Shown here: positions 22,796-34,479 of the stretch, piece by piece
How positions within the stretch are numbered: position 1 is the first letter of the stretch
Layout: every line of letters begins with the position of its first letter
From: Smallanthus sonchifolius
Taxonomy: Eukaryota > Streptophyta > Magnoliopsida > Asterales > Asteraceae
Direction: 5' to 3'
Assembly (NCBI GenBank): GCA_023525975.1
Contig: CM042044.1
Location: forward strand, 13,502,501-13,566,500
Length of the DNA: 64,000 nucleotides
Notes under the pieces: model-generated
The model's input: the letters and a program-made list of their open reading frames with translations, nothing else
The model's database searches: none
Told to the model about the DNA's origin: nothing
Position numbers and translations under genes: made by a program

Positions 22796-22978
22796 TTATT
22801 CCTTCGTCTTTTCTAGCCTATCAAACAACATAAAGTAATGATTTATTATATTCCCTCATGGTAACCAAACAAAACAATGGAATAGAATGGTCCATTTCAT
22901 TCCTTTATCCATTCTATTACCTTGTTCATTTCATTCCCTCGTCCATTCCATTACCCTATACCAAACATATCCTAAGAG

Positions 22979-23648
22979 TAATCAAGGCCCAATATGGTTC
23001 GTTAAGTAACGTATGACATGTTAATGGTCGTTAAACATCTAATATGACTCACTATAGTTCTACAGAACCCTCTAAGACATAATATGACATAATGAAGGTT
23101 GTAATGGGTTATTAAGAGCAATCAATGTCTAATATGGTCCATTATGATAAAGTATGACATGTTATTAACCGTTAACATCTTATATGACTCACTATAGTCC
23201 TATACAACTCTTTAAAAGATAATATGACCTAATATAGGCTATAATCGAGAATTAAGAGCAATCAAGGCCCGGTATGGTCTATTAAGTTAACTATGATATA
23301 TTATTGCTTGTTAACTTCTAATATAACTCCATGCATACCTATACAACCCTATAAGAACTAATATGACATAATGAAGGCTATGATGGGCCATTGAGAGCTA
23401 TTAAGGGCCACTCTGGTCCGTTAAGAATGTGTGATATGTTATTGGTCGTTAACATCTTATATGACTCACTACAGTCCTATACAAAAATTTAAGACATAAT
23501 ATGACATAATTAAGACTATAATGGGCCATTAAGAACAATCAAGGCCCAATATGTTTCATTAAGAAAGTATAAAATGTTATTTGCCGTTAACATCTAATAT
23601 GACTCATTGCAGTCCTATACAACCCTATTAGACATAGTATGATGGAAT
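22979..23648. repeat. ~139-bp satellite array, block 1
   Basis: Degenerate tandem copies (about five) of a ~139-bp unit with the landmarks CATTAAGAGCAATCAAGGCC, AATATGGTCCATTAAG, GGCCGTTAACATCTAATATG, CCTATACAACCCTCTAAGAC and ATAATATGACATAATGAAGG. The same unit recurs in later blocks, showing one ancestral array cut up by transposons. Confidence 0.88.
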
Positions 23649-25326
23649 TGATGTATCGTGTTTTTAAGTAGATTAAATATTATAAAATAATATTTAGTGA
23701 ATATGGTTTAATGAGACCAGGTTTTAAATTTATAAAATGATAATTACTTTAACGTAAAACACACACAATAAGCAAGTGTACCTATCGCAGCGTAATATAG
23801 TTAGGTAAGAACCAAGTATCGAACCAATAGACACGATCAAGTTCCAATACTCAACTTTTGTTATCGTTTAGCCGGATTAATTAATGAGTGGGTTTTGTGT
23901 GCTTGTGAAGCATAATAGTAAATGACAGAAAGTAAATAACGGTAAAGTAAATAGCAAAAAAGTAAAAGCGTATGTGATGTGTGTAACAGAAATGTAACGA
24001 ACATAATAGTAAATAGCAGAAAAGTAAATATATCGGAAATGATCAGGTCACGAAAAGTATTGCTTCGGGCTTCAAATCACATTGATACGTGATAATGTTA
24101 AGTTGACTAATTCAATGGTATGACTACTACAAACTTGTAACTCGGGTCACCGCTAGAGCCTTGTCCTCATGACAATTGATTCACGAATTATAATATTTAA
24201 ATTAAAATAGTAGTGCATCCCATTAGGGAAAACAGTTACCCTCAACCCTTCGAATGGTCATCTCCGGGTTGGTTTAAGACATCGAACTTAAAAATGCTTT
24301 GTATTAGAGTTAAATAGATGATTATATTTTATTCACCGTGAGGCGGTGTGACAATGAGACGAAGTATAAAGACGTATCGTACCCAACATGAGTTCACCAA
24401 TTCTTGGTCGCATAATAAGTTCGTATAAAGACATACGACCTTAGAAGTATAGACCAAGCCTTGACTTATCAATCTCTGCTCGTATAAAGACAAACGAGTT
24501 TCAAAGGAAGTTTGATTAAAAAGGTTTTACGATCTTACTCTTTAAAATCAAGACACTCACAAATATAAAGACGGATTTTGACAATAATAAAATCCCACTA
24601 AAAGGTGGTTTTAAAAGCAAATAATTAAAGACATAAACATACCACTAAATTAATACGTTAAACATTAGCATGCATCAAACATCATCTTCACCCTAGCAAT
24701 ACAAGAAGCTTAGCCACGAATGGCCATAACAACTAACGTAACGTTGAGTTTCGTATGCTCCCCTATTGAGGAACAAGGAGGAAGAGCCCCTCTACTCTCT
24801 ACTCACTACGCTAAACTACGAATAAGCTCTTTATGGTGTGTTCTTGAGGTGCGGATGGGTGTGTCAAACCAAGAACTCAACCCCTCTATTTATAGGCTTC
24901 AAAATGAGCAACACACGGCCGTGCATTGGATTGCACGGGCGTGCAAACACCTCGGGAATCAAACAATGTACAGAGGACGGTGTACTAGAGCCTTAGAGAT
25001 CAAGAACAAGGATACACGACTGTGCATGGCAAGGCACAGTCGTGCCTTACCTTGTCTGCTCCCTGTTTCGTCTTTTAGCTGTTTGTTGACTTTCTGTTGA
25101 CCGATTTTGACTTCTTGGGGCTCAAAGCTCGGGAATGATCCTTTTAGAAGTTTGATTTATTGGTGTTTTTTATAAGATTTAGCTTGATTAGTATTATCAA
25201 CACCGAATAACCTGTAATTACAAAATATAAACGTTTTAAGCATCAATTGCAAGGTTATTGTTCAACTAGTACCATAATATAGCAATTATTATGCATGTAA
25301 AACATGTATAAATGATGACATATCAA
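23649..25326. mobile_element. Unidentified insertion splitting the satellite
   Basis: About 1.68 kb without satellite similarity, starting TGATGTATCG and ending near GACATATCA, so the ends are weakly inverted (TGAT/ATCA). There is no coding domain. The phrase TAAAGACRTA/CGTATAAAGACA recurs at 24,370-24,500. It carries palindrome cluster D. It could be a solo LTR or an uncharacterised element; a convincing target duplication was not found. Confidence 0.5.
24912..25046. repeat. Palindrome cluster D (GCACGGCCGTGC type)
   Basis: ACACGGCCGTGCA (24,912), GCACGGGCGTGC (24,933), GTACAGAGGACGGTGTAC (24,968), ACACGACTGTGCATGG (25,013) and AAGGCACAGTCGTGCC (25,031) form a cluster like A, B and C but with another word. 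The last two are inverted copies of each other (CACGACTGTGC and GCACAGTCGTG). Confidence 0.75.
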
Positions 25327-25672
25327 TATCAATGCTATAATGGGTTATTTAAAATAATCAATGCCAAATACAATCCATTAAGAAAAGTATGATATGTTAT
25401 TGGTCATTAAAATCTAATATGACTAATTGCAGTCTTATACAACCCTCTGAGACGTATTATGACATAATAATAGGCCATTAAGAGCAATCAATGCCCAATA
25501 TGGTCCATTAAGTAAACTATGACATATTATTGGTTGTTAAATCTAATATAACTCCATGCAGACCTATACAACCATATAACTTATAATAGGCTATTAAGAG
25601 CAATTAAGGCCCAATCTGATCCTTTAAGGAAGATATGACATGTTACTGGCCATTAACATCTACTATGACTCA
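25327..25672. repeat. ~139-bp satellite array, block 2
   Basis: About 2.5 further units. The block ends at TACTATGACTCA, where the CACTA element has inserted. Confidence 0.85.
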
Positions 25673-25687
25673 CACTACTACAAAAAA

Positions 25688-25905
25688 GGCCTTTAATGAC
25701 ACGCAATGCGTGTCATTAAAGGGGGTAGATGACACGCAAAAGCGTGTCAAGGAAAGCCCTGTCATAAAAGGTATATGACACATATTTGTGTGTCATCTGT
25801 TTATAACACGCATTTTATGACACGCAATGCGTGTCAAGGAAGGCCCTGTCATAAATAGAGGATGACGTGCATTTGTGTGTCATAAAATGCGTGTCACTAT
25901 TTTAG
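25688..25905. repeat. CACTA left subterminal hairpin/motif array
   Basis: CCTTTAATGACACGC, three bases, then its perfect 15-bp complement form a hairpin right inside the end. More TGACACGC/GCGTGTCA and TGACACA/TGTGTCA pairs follow to 25,905. A looser set is at 28,200-28,330 next to the right end. Confidence 0.85.
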
Positions 25906-26719
25906 CTTGTTTAAAAAAAATTATATAATTATTAATCTTCACATTAAATGACAATTAATGTCTCATAATACAAAATAAAATACATATATAGCAAAACAAT
26001 ACATTTCATATAATATTTCATTAAATACTAATTGACATTTCAAAAGTGGTCAATATTTCACAAATGTTAATACAAATTTCAACGGAAAATGAAGTTTGAC
26101 ACAAAAGTACACCATTTTTCACGAATTTTATCCATATCAGTATCCGTGTATTCATCTTTCCTTACCCAACCTAAGAAAAAAACTATAAACAAGTTAAGAC
26201 ACATAACCACAAACATTCTACAATAGCAAAAAAAATTGTATTATTATATATGTCACTCCTCAAATAATCGTCTTGTAATAGCTAATGTTATAAATACTAA
26301 TAATAAAAGAGTTCATTTCCTCTCTCATCTTTTTTTACCATCTTGAAAACTCAATTATCCTATATTTGCTAATTTAGAAAGGAGATCGAAACATTACTAA
26401 TAGTTCAACAAGCTTGTTGAACAATTAAGCACTAGAAACAAAAAAATGTACTTTTATTGAGAAAAAAAAAGCACCTGATTGAATGCTTAATTGAATTAAA
26501 ATTTTCGACTATGAATTCTAATTCAACAAAATAAACCAAATTATCCATTTCACTTTTATAAGCAACAAAAAGGCTTCAAAAGATTAAGCAACTGAAAACC
26601 CCCAACCGGATTAACAACTAGAACTAGTGTGATTATTAGAAAGTGTGTTATACATGATCACTAACATGTAACAATGTTTAATACAACCTGTGATAATGAA
26701 TATGGCATAAGAAGTTTAC

Positions 26720-27179
26720 CTTGTGCAAGAAAAACACCTGATTTCTTGCAATGAACAACACCCTCTAAATCTTCAGAAGTCACTTCCTCCCCTGTAGCAG
26801 CCTGGAAACCAGTCATTTAGATGCATACAATAGACCCACATGAAAACAAGTCATGAAACATATGATATAACACCAAAAGACAAATATACCACAAAAAAAA
26901 ACATAAAAGTTACCAAGAACGAAATTAAACTAACCTTCACTAGTGGAGGCCATGCTAGGAATAGGGTACCCTTTCCTTTGACCATAACACTTTCACCGGC
27001 CATCGCAGGCATGTAGGCACCACCTGCTGTGCACGAACCTAATACTAGAGCAATTTGGGGAATACCTTCTGATGACATAAGGCCTTCATTATAGATCACT
27101 CTACCAAAATGCTTTTTATCAGGTAAAACCTCAGCTTGTTTTGAAAGAAAAGCACCACCACTATCAACAAGATATATAC
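26720..27179 (-). pseudogene. Captured exons of methylcrotonoyl-CoA carboxylase beta
   Basis: Two exons on the - strand inside the CACTA element. Exon 27179-26935 reads IYLVDSGGAF, then EGIPQIALVLGSCTAGGAYM, then ESVMVKGKGTLFLA to PPLVK. Exon 26801-26720 reads AATGEEVTSEDLEGVVHC. Both match the carboxyltransferase domain of the beta subunit of mitochondrial 3-methylcrotonyl-CoA carboxylase (leucine breakdown), including the CTAGGAY segment. Donor and acceptor sites flank both exons and phases are compatible, so genomic DNA rather than mRNA was captured. Some conserved positions are altered (AWPP where relatives have AGPP). The rest of the gene is absent, so no enzyme can be made; a chimeric transcript is possible. 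Confidence 0.88.
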
Positions 27180-27717
27180 CTAGTAATTTCTTTTGTATTA
27201 ACTACTTAAAAATCATATTTTTGATTTTAATCAAAAAAGGTATACAATACTAGTAAATGTCATTAAGATAAATTATTCGAACCAATATTTCTAAAGACAA
27301 ATACCTACAAATGCAAAAGCAAAAATGCACCATTAACGTACTAGAAACAAAATTCCACTACATATAGTTCCATCACTGCTTACTGATTCAACACTTTCTG
27401 TTCCTGTTGACCAAACACCAGCAATCAAACATCATTTTGACATCCATTACACAAAAGAATTTGATATACAGCAAACGAATTAACCCTAGGAAACTTGAAA
27501 CATGGTTCAGATAGATATACCTCCGGATTTTTTGTAAGCAGACACAAAACACGGTTCAAAAGAATTTGCATAGACATTATAGTAACATACCTCATCAGAT
27601 TGGCTTACTCGTCAATCGATTTACTCCAACCTCTCGTGCCTAGTCAGGATGTGTTTGAAAGAGATGAAATCGCCGGAGAAAAGATAGTGATTATCGATTT
27701 CTGTACCTGAATGTTTG

Positions 27718-27845
27718 AATCGGAAATTTATATACCTGGTCAGTTTGCTTCAAAGCCCTAACGAGCGGAGGAGTTTTTGAATCGGAAATTTATATACCTG
27801 GTCAGTTTGCTTCAAAACCCTAATGAGCGGAGGAGTTTTTGAATC
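27718..27845. repeat. 65-bp tandem duplicate inside the CACTA element
   Basis: Two adjacent near-identical copies (GAATCGGAAATTTATATACC start; GAGCGGAGGAGTTTTT end), with a third partial start. Confidence 0.8.
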
Positions 27846-28346
27846 GAAAATTTCTATACCTGAATGTGAGCGGATGAGTGTTTAAATCGCCTTCAGTTTG
27901 CTTCAAATCCCTTATGAACAGAAGAACAACGAAGGAGTGGTTTGAATCACCGTCGCTTGCCCTATCGTGCCCGATGTTATCGCCGGAGGAGAGGTTTGAG
28001 TCGACGTCGCTTGTCCTCTGGTGCGTGTTAGGGATTTGAACTGAAGATGAAACTATTTTTCCCCTCTGGTGTGAGTTAGGGCCGGTGATATTCAACTTTT
28101 CTGAGATAGCGCGCAAATGAAATGAGCGGGGTTTTAAATTAAAAGATGTTAAAGATTACATGCATATTAAATAAGTGTATTTCCTATTTTTTTTAAATAT
28201 GACATTAAAAGAAGACATGCATTTTTGTGTGTCTTAGCTCGCGTGTCATTAAAGCCTAGTTTTGCTAGTATGACACTAAAACGATGACACATACTTTGCA
28301 CGTCATAGTTCGCGTGTTATTAAAGGTCTATTTTCTAGTAGTGTCA

Positions 28347-29276
28347 CTTCATATATATACAACGATCTAAGTCATAATATGACATAATGAAGGCTATAAT
28401 GGACAACTAAAGAACAATCAAGGCGCAGTATGGTCCATTAAGGACACTATGACGTGTTATTGGCAGTTAACATCTAATATAACTCACTACAATCCTATAC
28501 ATACCTTTAAGACATAATATGACATAATTTAGGCTATAATTGGTCATCAAGAGCAATCAAGGCCTAATATGGTCCATTAAGGAAAGTTTTACAATATATT
28601 GGACGTTAACATCTAATATGACTAATTTCAGTCCTACACAATGTTCTAAGATATACTATGACATAAAAAAGGCTATAATGGGCCATTAAGAGCAATTAAG
28701 GCCCAATATGGTCCATTAAGGAAAGTATGACATGTAATTGGTCGTAAACATCTAATACGACTCACTACAACCCTATACAACCCACTAAGACATAATATGA
28801 TATAATAAATGTTATAATTGGCCATTAAGAGTAATCAATGCCATTATGATCCATTAAGGAATGTATTGCATGGAATTGGCCGTTAACATCTATTATGACT
28901 CACTGTAGTCATATACTAACCTCTAAAACATATGTTATAATGGACCATTAAGAGTAGTCAATGCCTAGTATGGTCCATTAAGGAATATATGACATGTTAT
29001 TGGCCATTAACATCTATTATGACTCAATTTAGTCCTATACTAACCTTTAAAACATAATAAGATATAATGAAGGCTAATGGGTCACTAAAGAGCAATGAAT
29101 GCCCAGTACGGTCCATTGAGGAAGGTATGACAGGTTATTAGTCGTTTACATCTAATATGACTCGCTGCATCATATACATCCGTCTAAAACATAATATTAC
29201 ATAACGAAGGCTATAATGGGCCGTTAATAGCAATTAAGGGCCAGTATGGTCCACAAAAGTAAGTATGTCGTGTTAT
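28347..29276. repeat. ~139-bp satellite array, block 3
   Basis: Nearly seven units between the CACTA element and the solo LTR. The short open frame at 29,211-29,399 on the - strand runs from the solo LTR into this repeat and is not a gene. Confidence 0.85.
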
Positions 29277-30306
29277 TGTTTGACTAATATATGTCCAAGC
29301 AACGACATTTGACAAAACTGCTAACAAGGTAAGATCCAAAGAGTTACACTTTGGGCAACGATTACGATCACCGAATATATTAATAGTTAAATAGTCCATT
29401 ACACGAATATAATGAAAGGCAAGACAGTTATTTATGAAATAATTATATGGACAAACAGATACTTTTGGACATGATGATTATTTATGAAATAACCATTAAT
29501 ATTATTAATTGGATTAATAATAAGCCGCCAGAAATAGGTTTGGAACATATTAATTAATTAAGGTATTTAATTGTGATTATAATTATATTGGATATTATAT
29601 AGTTGTATTTAATTAACTAACTGTTAGTTAGTAAAAAAAATAGATAATACAAGTTCATTACATGTAATTATGGGATAATTGAATGAACTTAATTGTAGTT
29701 AGAGAATTACTAAACCCTAATCTTGGAGAACACGTTAGGTGAATATAAAGGGATTTAGATGGATGCTAAATCATAAGAGAGATTGATCAAGTTTTAAAGA
29801 GTTAAAACCCTAGCTCTTCTCCTCTACCCTCTAGCCTTCGGTTCACCACCGTTGGCCACTACAGCCACCGCCGGAGGCCGTCGCCTGCACTTCTGTTAGA
29901 TGACGTTCTCCGTTAATCATCGTGAACCCGGTTTATTCCCTTTGATCTAGTTTTGTCAGTTTCGGATATTGTTACTCGGTTACTGTCATGTTCTAGCTTT
30001 GCGGGTGATTTACGAGTAATATGAAAGAGTTCATATTAACGGGTGTTCTTGGAGATTGGATATGAAGGAGTTCAAACCCAAGAGGATATTCGTGTGTACC
30101 AGATCTAGCGGCTGGATCGTTGTCTCAAGGTGTTGAGCTTAATCAATCAGTCGGTTACACGAATTGTATAAAGGTTCTAAACCCCCTATAGTTGTTTGTT
30201 TTCTTATAGGTTTGCATCTAGACTTATGGTGGGCAGTATAGGGTAATGGCCTAGACTGGTCCGTGTGTATTTTCCGCTTCGTTTATTTATTTATTCTGAT
30301 CAAAAC

Positions 30307-33300
30307 TGTCACACCCCCAAATTTATTTACTTAATAAATAAATACAGGTTGCAACGATTGGTTCATTACACGATGGCGGAAGCTGTAATAGTGATTTCTA
30401 AAGTAATGAGTACTTTTACAAATACAAATGTGAAGTAATACAATGATTTAAATCCTTCTAGATCAATGATGGACTTGAGACTTGGTAAACTATGCTCTTC
30501 AGCCACTAGGGTTTAATCTAGTTAGATAGCCTATTCCAACCGAGCCTTAGCTAAGTGATACCTGAAAAACATACTTAAAAATGTCAACACAAAGGTTGGT
30601 GAGTTCACAGGTTTGATTGTTGCAATGTAAAGTGATTTTCCTTGAAAACATTGATATTGTGTACATGGCCATGATACGAAACTGTTTTCCTTGAAAACAT
30701 TGAAAATATGTACACGGGTTTAATGTAAGGTTGTTTTCCTCGAAAACGTGTGATGACTTCATAGTCATAAAATGAGTAGTTTTCTCAATGAAAACATGTG
30801 ATAACGTCATAGTCATAAAATAAGTCGTTTTTCCTGAAAACATTGATACTGTGTAAATGGCCATAATATGAAACTGTTTTCCTTGAAAACATTGATAAAA
30901 AAAACATTTCCACGTAAACGAATGGCAAAACCATTAGTGTATAAGTGATTGGCAGATCCATCTGCACGAAAACGTTTCAATGAATATGATAAGCAAAACA
31001 AGTAATGTTGACCCATTTGTAGACTAGCTAGGAATACAAATAATATGTACATACATGAGGTATAACCAAACCATGACACATGTGTTTTGCCCCTCGCTCA
31101 TACCTCACGAGCAATGTTTGAACACTATGCGGTCATTTGGCCAGAGGGACCCATGGTTAGCGCGACTAACCATGACCGGGGGTGTCAATCCCAATAGTAC
31201 TATCCATAGAATCCCAGGCTAACCTATAGCTAATGGTTATAAATATGATGGTCAGGGGACTTCAAGCGCTCTATATGTGTTAACTCATGCAAACATAAAG
31301 GTCGGGTCTTGTTTTCTTGCTACCATATGAAAATGTTTGTAAGTACGTTTTATGTTTTTTTTTCCGAATGTATCAGGCATTGATGTTCCCAACGGTAGTA
31401 AACAATGATGTCTCATGTTTTCAAACTTGTAAGCAAGTATGTTCCCCCCCCCCCCCCGGTGTTTCTAAAACATTTAAAAGTTAAAAGGGGGCTGTGAAAC
31501 TCACCTGGAGGTGTGTTAGGGGCGATCTTGTCCCTTAAGTAGTAATGGAACCGAAGGTCTACCTGATATGATGGTAACAGTATGGTGTCCTACTTGAATC
31601 CTACGATATCTGTAGGTACTTAATGAGATTTATAGATTAACCCTAATAATGTAAAAAAAAATGAGTCTAAACGCGTGTTGAGTTATCACGCGTGCGGTTG
31701 AGCTTGACTGATTCGTTAGAATGTAGTGACTATTTGACAGACAATCTCCATCGTATTTATTTTGTATAGACCGTGTTGTAACACAAATATAATATAATTG
31801 TTTTCACGTTCAAGTAACACTAATTACTAATTGTATGTATCATTTGTTAATCATGTTTAAAGTCCTTGTCTAATCGATTACCATTTACGAATACGCTTAC
31901 TCGTATATCAGTAATTATGTATCTTAGTTGTAACGAAGTCTCGAGGTTAAACATACACGCGTACGGGCATTTAATATTAATTTATAAGTTAATATTTATT
32001 TTTACCGATAACGAATCATTTAATGCTCAACGTATTTCAACCGCACACACGTTCAACTTACGTGTAATTAAATATAATCATATTAGCGTGTGTTTTATAC
32101 CTTTCGAAAGTCTCGTTTACGCACCGATACGCCCTAAACCTTACGGTTCATGTATTGACTGAGTTTGACTTTTCTTCACCGGCGTTGACTGAGTTTGACC
32201 AGGTTTGACTAAGGCTCGGGATGTCGTATCCTTGTGGATCGGGACGATCAACTACCATGTGAAACGAGATCTGATTGTGTAGTACTCGCCGTAGGATCGG
32301 GAGTCGTCGGAAAAAGTCTCTGTTCGCCGGAATTATCTAAACAGAAATTTAACACTACAAATGTATAGATCGAAACCCGAAAGACATTATAACGAGATGG
32401 GCTCACCGGAAACTACCTGAACTTGCCGGAAAACCGATTCCGTCGGATCGGGGCTGATCTGACTCGTAACCACTCATCTCGCCGTCACCATGGCTGTCGG
32501 AGTTCCAGCTCGTCGGATAAACGGAGACGGCCGGAAAAGCGGTTCGCCGCCATCTCCTCGTCCCCCCCCCCCCCCGCCACCATTCCGTCATCGCCTATGT
32601 CCATCGTCGTGGGCTTCGTTCTACGTGCCAACACACTCCCAAACCTACCGGAAAACCATGGATCTCACCGGAGCACCCTGTGGTGGCGGAACCCTAGCCG
32701 TCGCCATCTTTGGAGTCGTTTTTCCACCGCCACCGCTGCGAATCTAACGGAACCACTACTACCATTGGAATTAGGGCGTTGAGGAGAACCGAAAAAAGTG
32801 GTGCACTTGCCGCCACTCGCCGCTGCCGGCACCGGCACCGCCATACTCCGCCGTCTGCCGCCCTCGTTACACGGCTGTGCCGCCGCAAGTTCGCCGGAGG
32901 GGGCCGCCGGAATGTGGTCGGATCCCCCCTCCCTTCTCACTACCCTCTCTCTCTTAAAATGTGTTAGGAGGCTCTCAAATGAGGAAGTGTTGAGAAAAAA
33001 AGTTTATATATAGCTAGGGTTAAGATGGGGGTTTTCAAAGGTAAAAATACTGGTTAGCTGAAAACGCGTACACGTTCAAAACTCCGTAACGTCTCAAATT
33101 TTTGGAGTACTATTTTAAAATACTTAGCATTATGAAACATTATTAATAATTATCATATACGTATTTAAATCGTGAAGTTTTACGTTTCAATTGATGCACG
33201 AACCGGTACACGTCGGTACTGCGTTTCTAACGCATTTGTTCTTTTTAATGTTTCACGCTCTGAGTTTACAAAATATTATTTTATTAATAATTATAAGGTA

Positions 33301-33744
33301 ACTATTTATCATATTTTACGCATCGGTAACAATCGTACCGTTATTGTCAGTCTTACGAGCATCTAACGCGGTTTAACGTTCTTATACACGTACTACACGT
33401 GTATTTATCTGAACGATCTTCCAAATGAATATTGATACTAATTATTAATTCATTATCTTACTGATTCATTTTACCGAGTATTCGGTAATAAACCAATGTC
33501 TGACGCGTTTAACGGTTAAAATACTGAATCGCGTACGTTCTTGTATCTTTTCTTAAATTCTCAGTATCACTTAACTAGTCATTAGACGAAATCAAGTGGC
33601 TAGTATGATATTCGGGTTATGAAAATTGGGTCTCTAACGGGCTTGGATCCTTATTGGGCCTCTAATGGGCTTGGATTTATGTTGGGCCTAGTTGGGTTTA
33701 GCCCAACAATTAGGTTTTGATTCTGAAAATTTGCAGGTGTCACA
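30307..33744. mobile_element. Nested 3.4 kb solo LTR
   Basis: It begins TGTCACACCCCC and ends GGTGTCACA, with a perfect 5-bp target duplication AAAAC (30302-30306, 33745-33749). It has a GC-rich stretch at about 32,300-32,960 whose open frames on both strands are compositional, a poly-C run at about 31,444-31,457, and a regular hairpin array at 30,635-30,890. The length suggests a gypsy-type LTR. No primer site, protease or polymerase is inside. Confidence 0.8.
30635..30890. repeat. Hairpin array E: six GTTTTCCTTGAAAAC units, ~49 bp apart
   Basis: Short inverted repeats TTTTC-loop-GAAAA begin at 30,635, 30,684, 30,733, 30,779, 30,827 and 30,876 (spacing 46-49 bp). The loops vary (CTT, CTC, TCAAT, CT) while the arms stay. 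Sequence between hairpins is less conserved. Open frames on the - strand with repeated FSRKT/FQEKR phrases are shadows of this array. Confidence 0.85.
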
Positions 33745-33786
33745 AAAACTGTTTTGAAACCGTATGCACGAAACCCCAACATTTAT

Positions 33787-34341
33787 TGGCCGTAAACATC
33801 TATTATGGGTCAATGCAGTTCTATACATCCCTCTAAGACATTAATGAAGGCTATAATGGGTTAATTAAGAGCAATCAAGGCCCAATATGGCCCATCATGG
33901 AAAGTTTGACATATTATTGGCCGTTAACATATAATATGACTAACTATAGTCTTATACAACCCTCTAAGACATAATATGACATAATATAGGCTATAAGGGG
34001 GGCATTAAGAGAAATCAAGACATAATGTGGTGCATTAAGATAACTATGACATATTATTGGCCGTTAAAATCTAATATGACTCCATGCAGACCTATACAAC
34101 CCTCTAAGACATAATATGACATAATGGGCCAATAAGATAACTTAAGGCCTTATATGGTCCCTTAAGGAAGGTGTGACATGTCATTGGTCGTTAACATCTG
34201 ATACGAGTCACTTCTGTCCTATACAACCATATAAGATATAATATGGCATAACCAAGGCTATAATGGGCCACTAAAAACAATCAAGGCCCAATATGGTCCA
34301 TTCAAAAGGTATGACATGTTATTTGTCGTTAACATCTAATA
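33787..34341. repeat. ~139-bp satellite array, block 4
   Basis: About four units between the solo LTR and the large LTR element. The block ends CATCTAATA at the element's target site. Confidence 0.85.
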
Positions 34342-34434
34342 TGTAATATCCAAAATTTTCCCGACGAAATTTCTTTTCTAAATCCGTTATAAATACAAAT
34401 ATTTAGAACCTATATTTATCTAATTTATATGCTT

Positions 34435-34479
<45 letters not shown>

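Larger units (their letters stand above)
25673..28343. mobile_element. Non-autonomous CACTA element carrying captured exons
   Basis: The left end CACTACTACAAAAAAGGCC and right end GGTCTATTTTCTAGTAGTG are inverted and start with CACTA. The 3-bp target duplication TCA flanks it (25670-25672, 28344-28346). Removing it restores the satellite phrase TATGACTCACTTCAT seen uninterrupted near 46,803, so the insertion is well supported. Both ends are dense in TGACACGC and its complement, the sort of subterminal array bound by En/Spm-type transposase partners. There is no transposase. It carries two exons of a carboxylase gene with introns still in place, making it a gene-capturing (Pack-type) CACTA. 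Confidence 0.93.
29277..33781. mobile_element. Solo LTR (copia-like), split by a second solo LTR
   Basis: Without the nested insert this is a ~1.06 kb sequence running TGTTTGACTA to CCCCAACA, with the near-duplicated flanks GTTAT (29272-29276) and TTTAT (33782-33786). The flanks rejoin to the satellite phrase GTTATTGGCCG. No internal retroviral domain is left, as expected after LTR-LTR recombination. Assignment to copia rests only on size and ends. Confidence 0.75.

Noticed and set aside
22636..22833. Histidine/proline-rich small protein
   Set aside because: Translation of a CCACCN microsatellite; no start or splice evidence.
21291..22978. CCTAAGAG occurs on both sides, suggesting one hAT element with an 8-bp target duplication
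   Set aside because: The right copy overlaps the satellite phrase TTAAGAGYAATCAAGG, and no matching terminal inverted repeat is next to it, so the match is probably chance.
25673..25905. CRISPR-like array of palindromic repeats
   Set aside because: Spacing is irregular, the host is a plant, and the motifs are explained as CACTA subterminal repeats.
26851..27099. Independent 82-residue carboxylase-like gene
   Set aside because: The C-terminal third of that frame is intron read-through; the true exon ends at 26,935 with a donor site, and the rest of the gene is missing.
32400..33013. Overlapping GC-rich frames on both strands (also 56,196-56,806)
   Set aside because: They are in several frames at once, have no domains, and lie inside a solo LTR with exact AAAAC target duplication.
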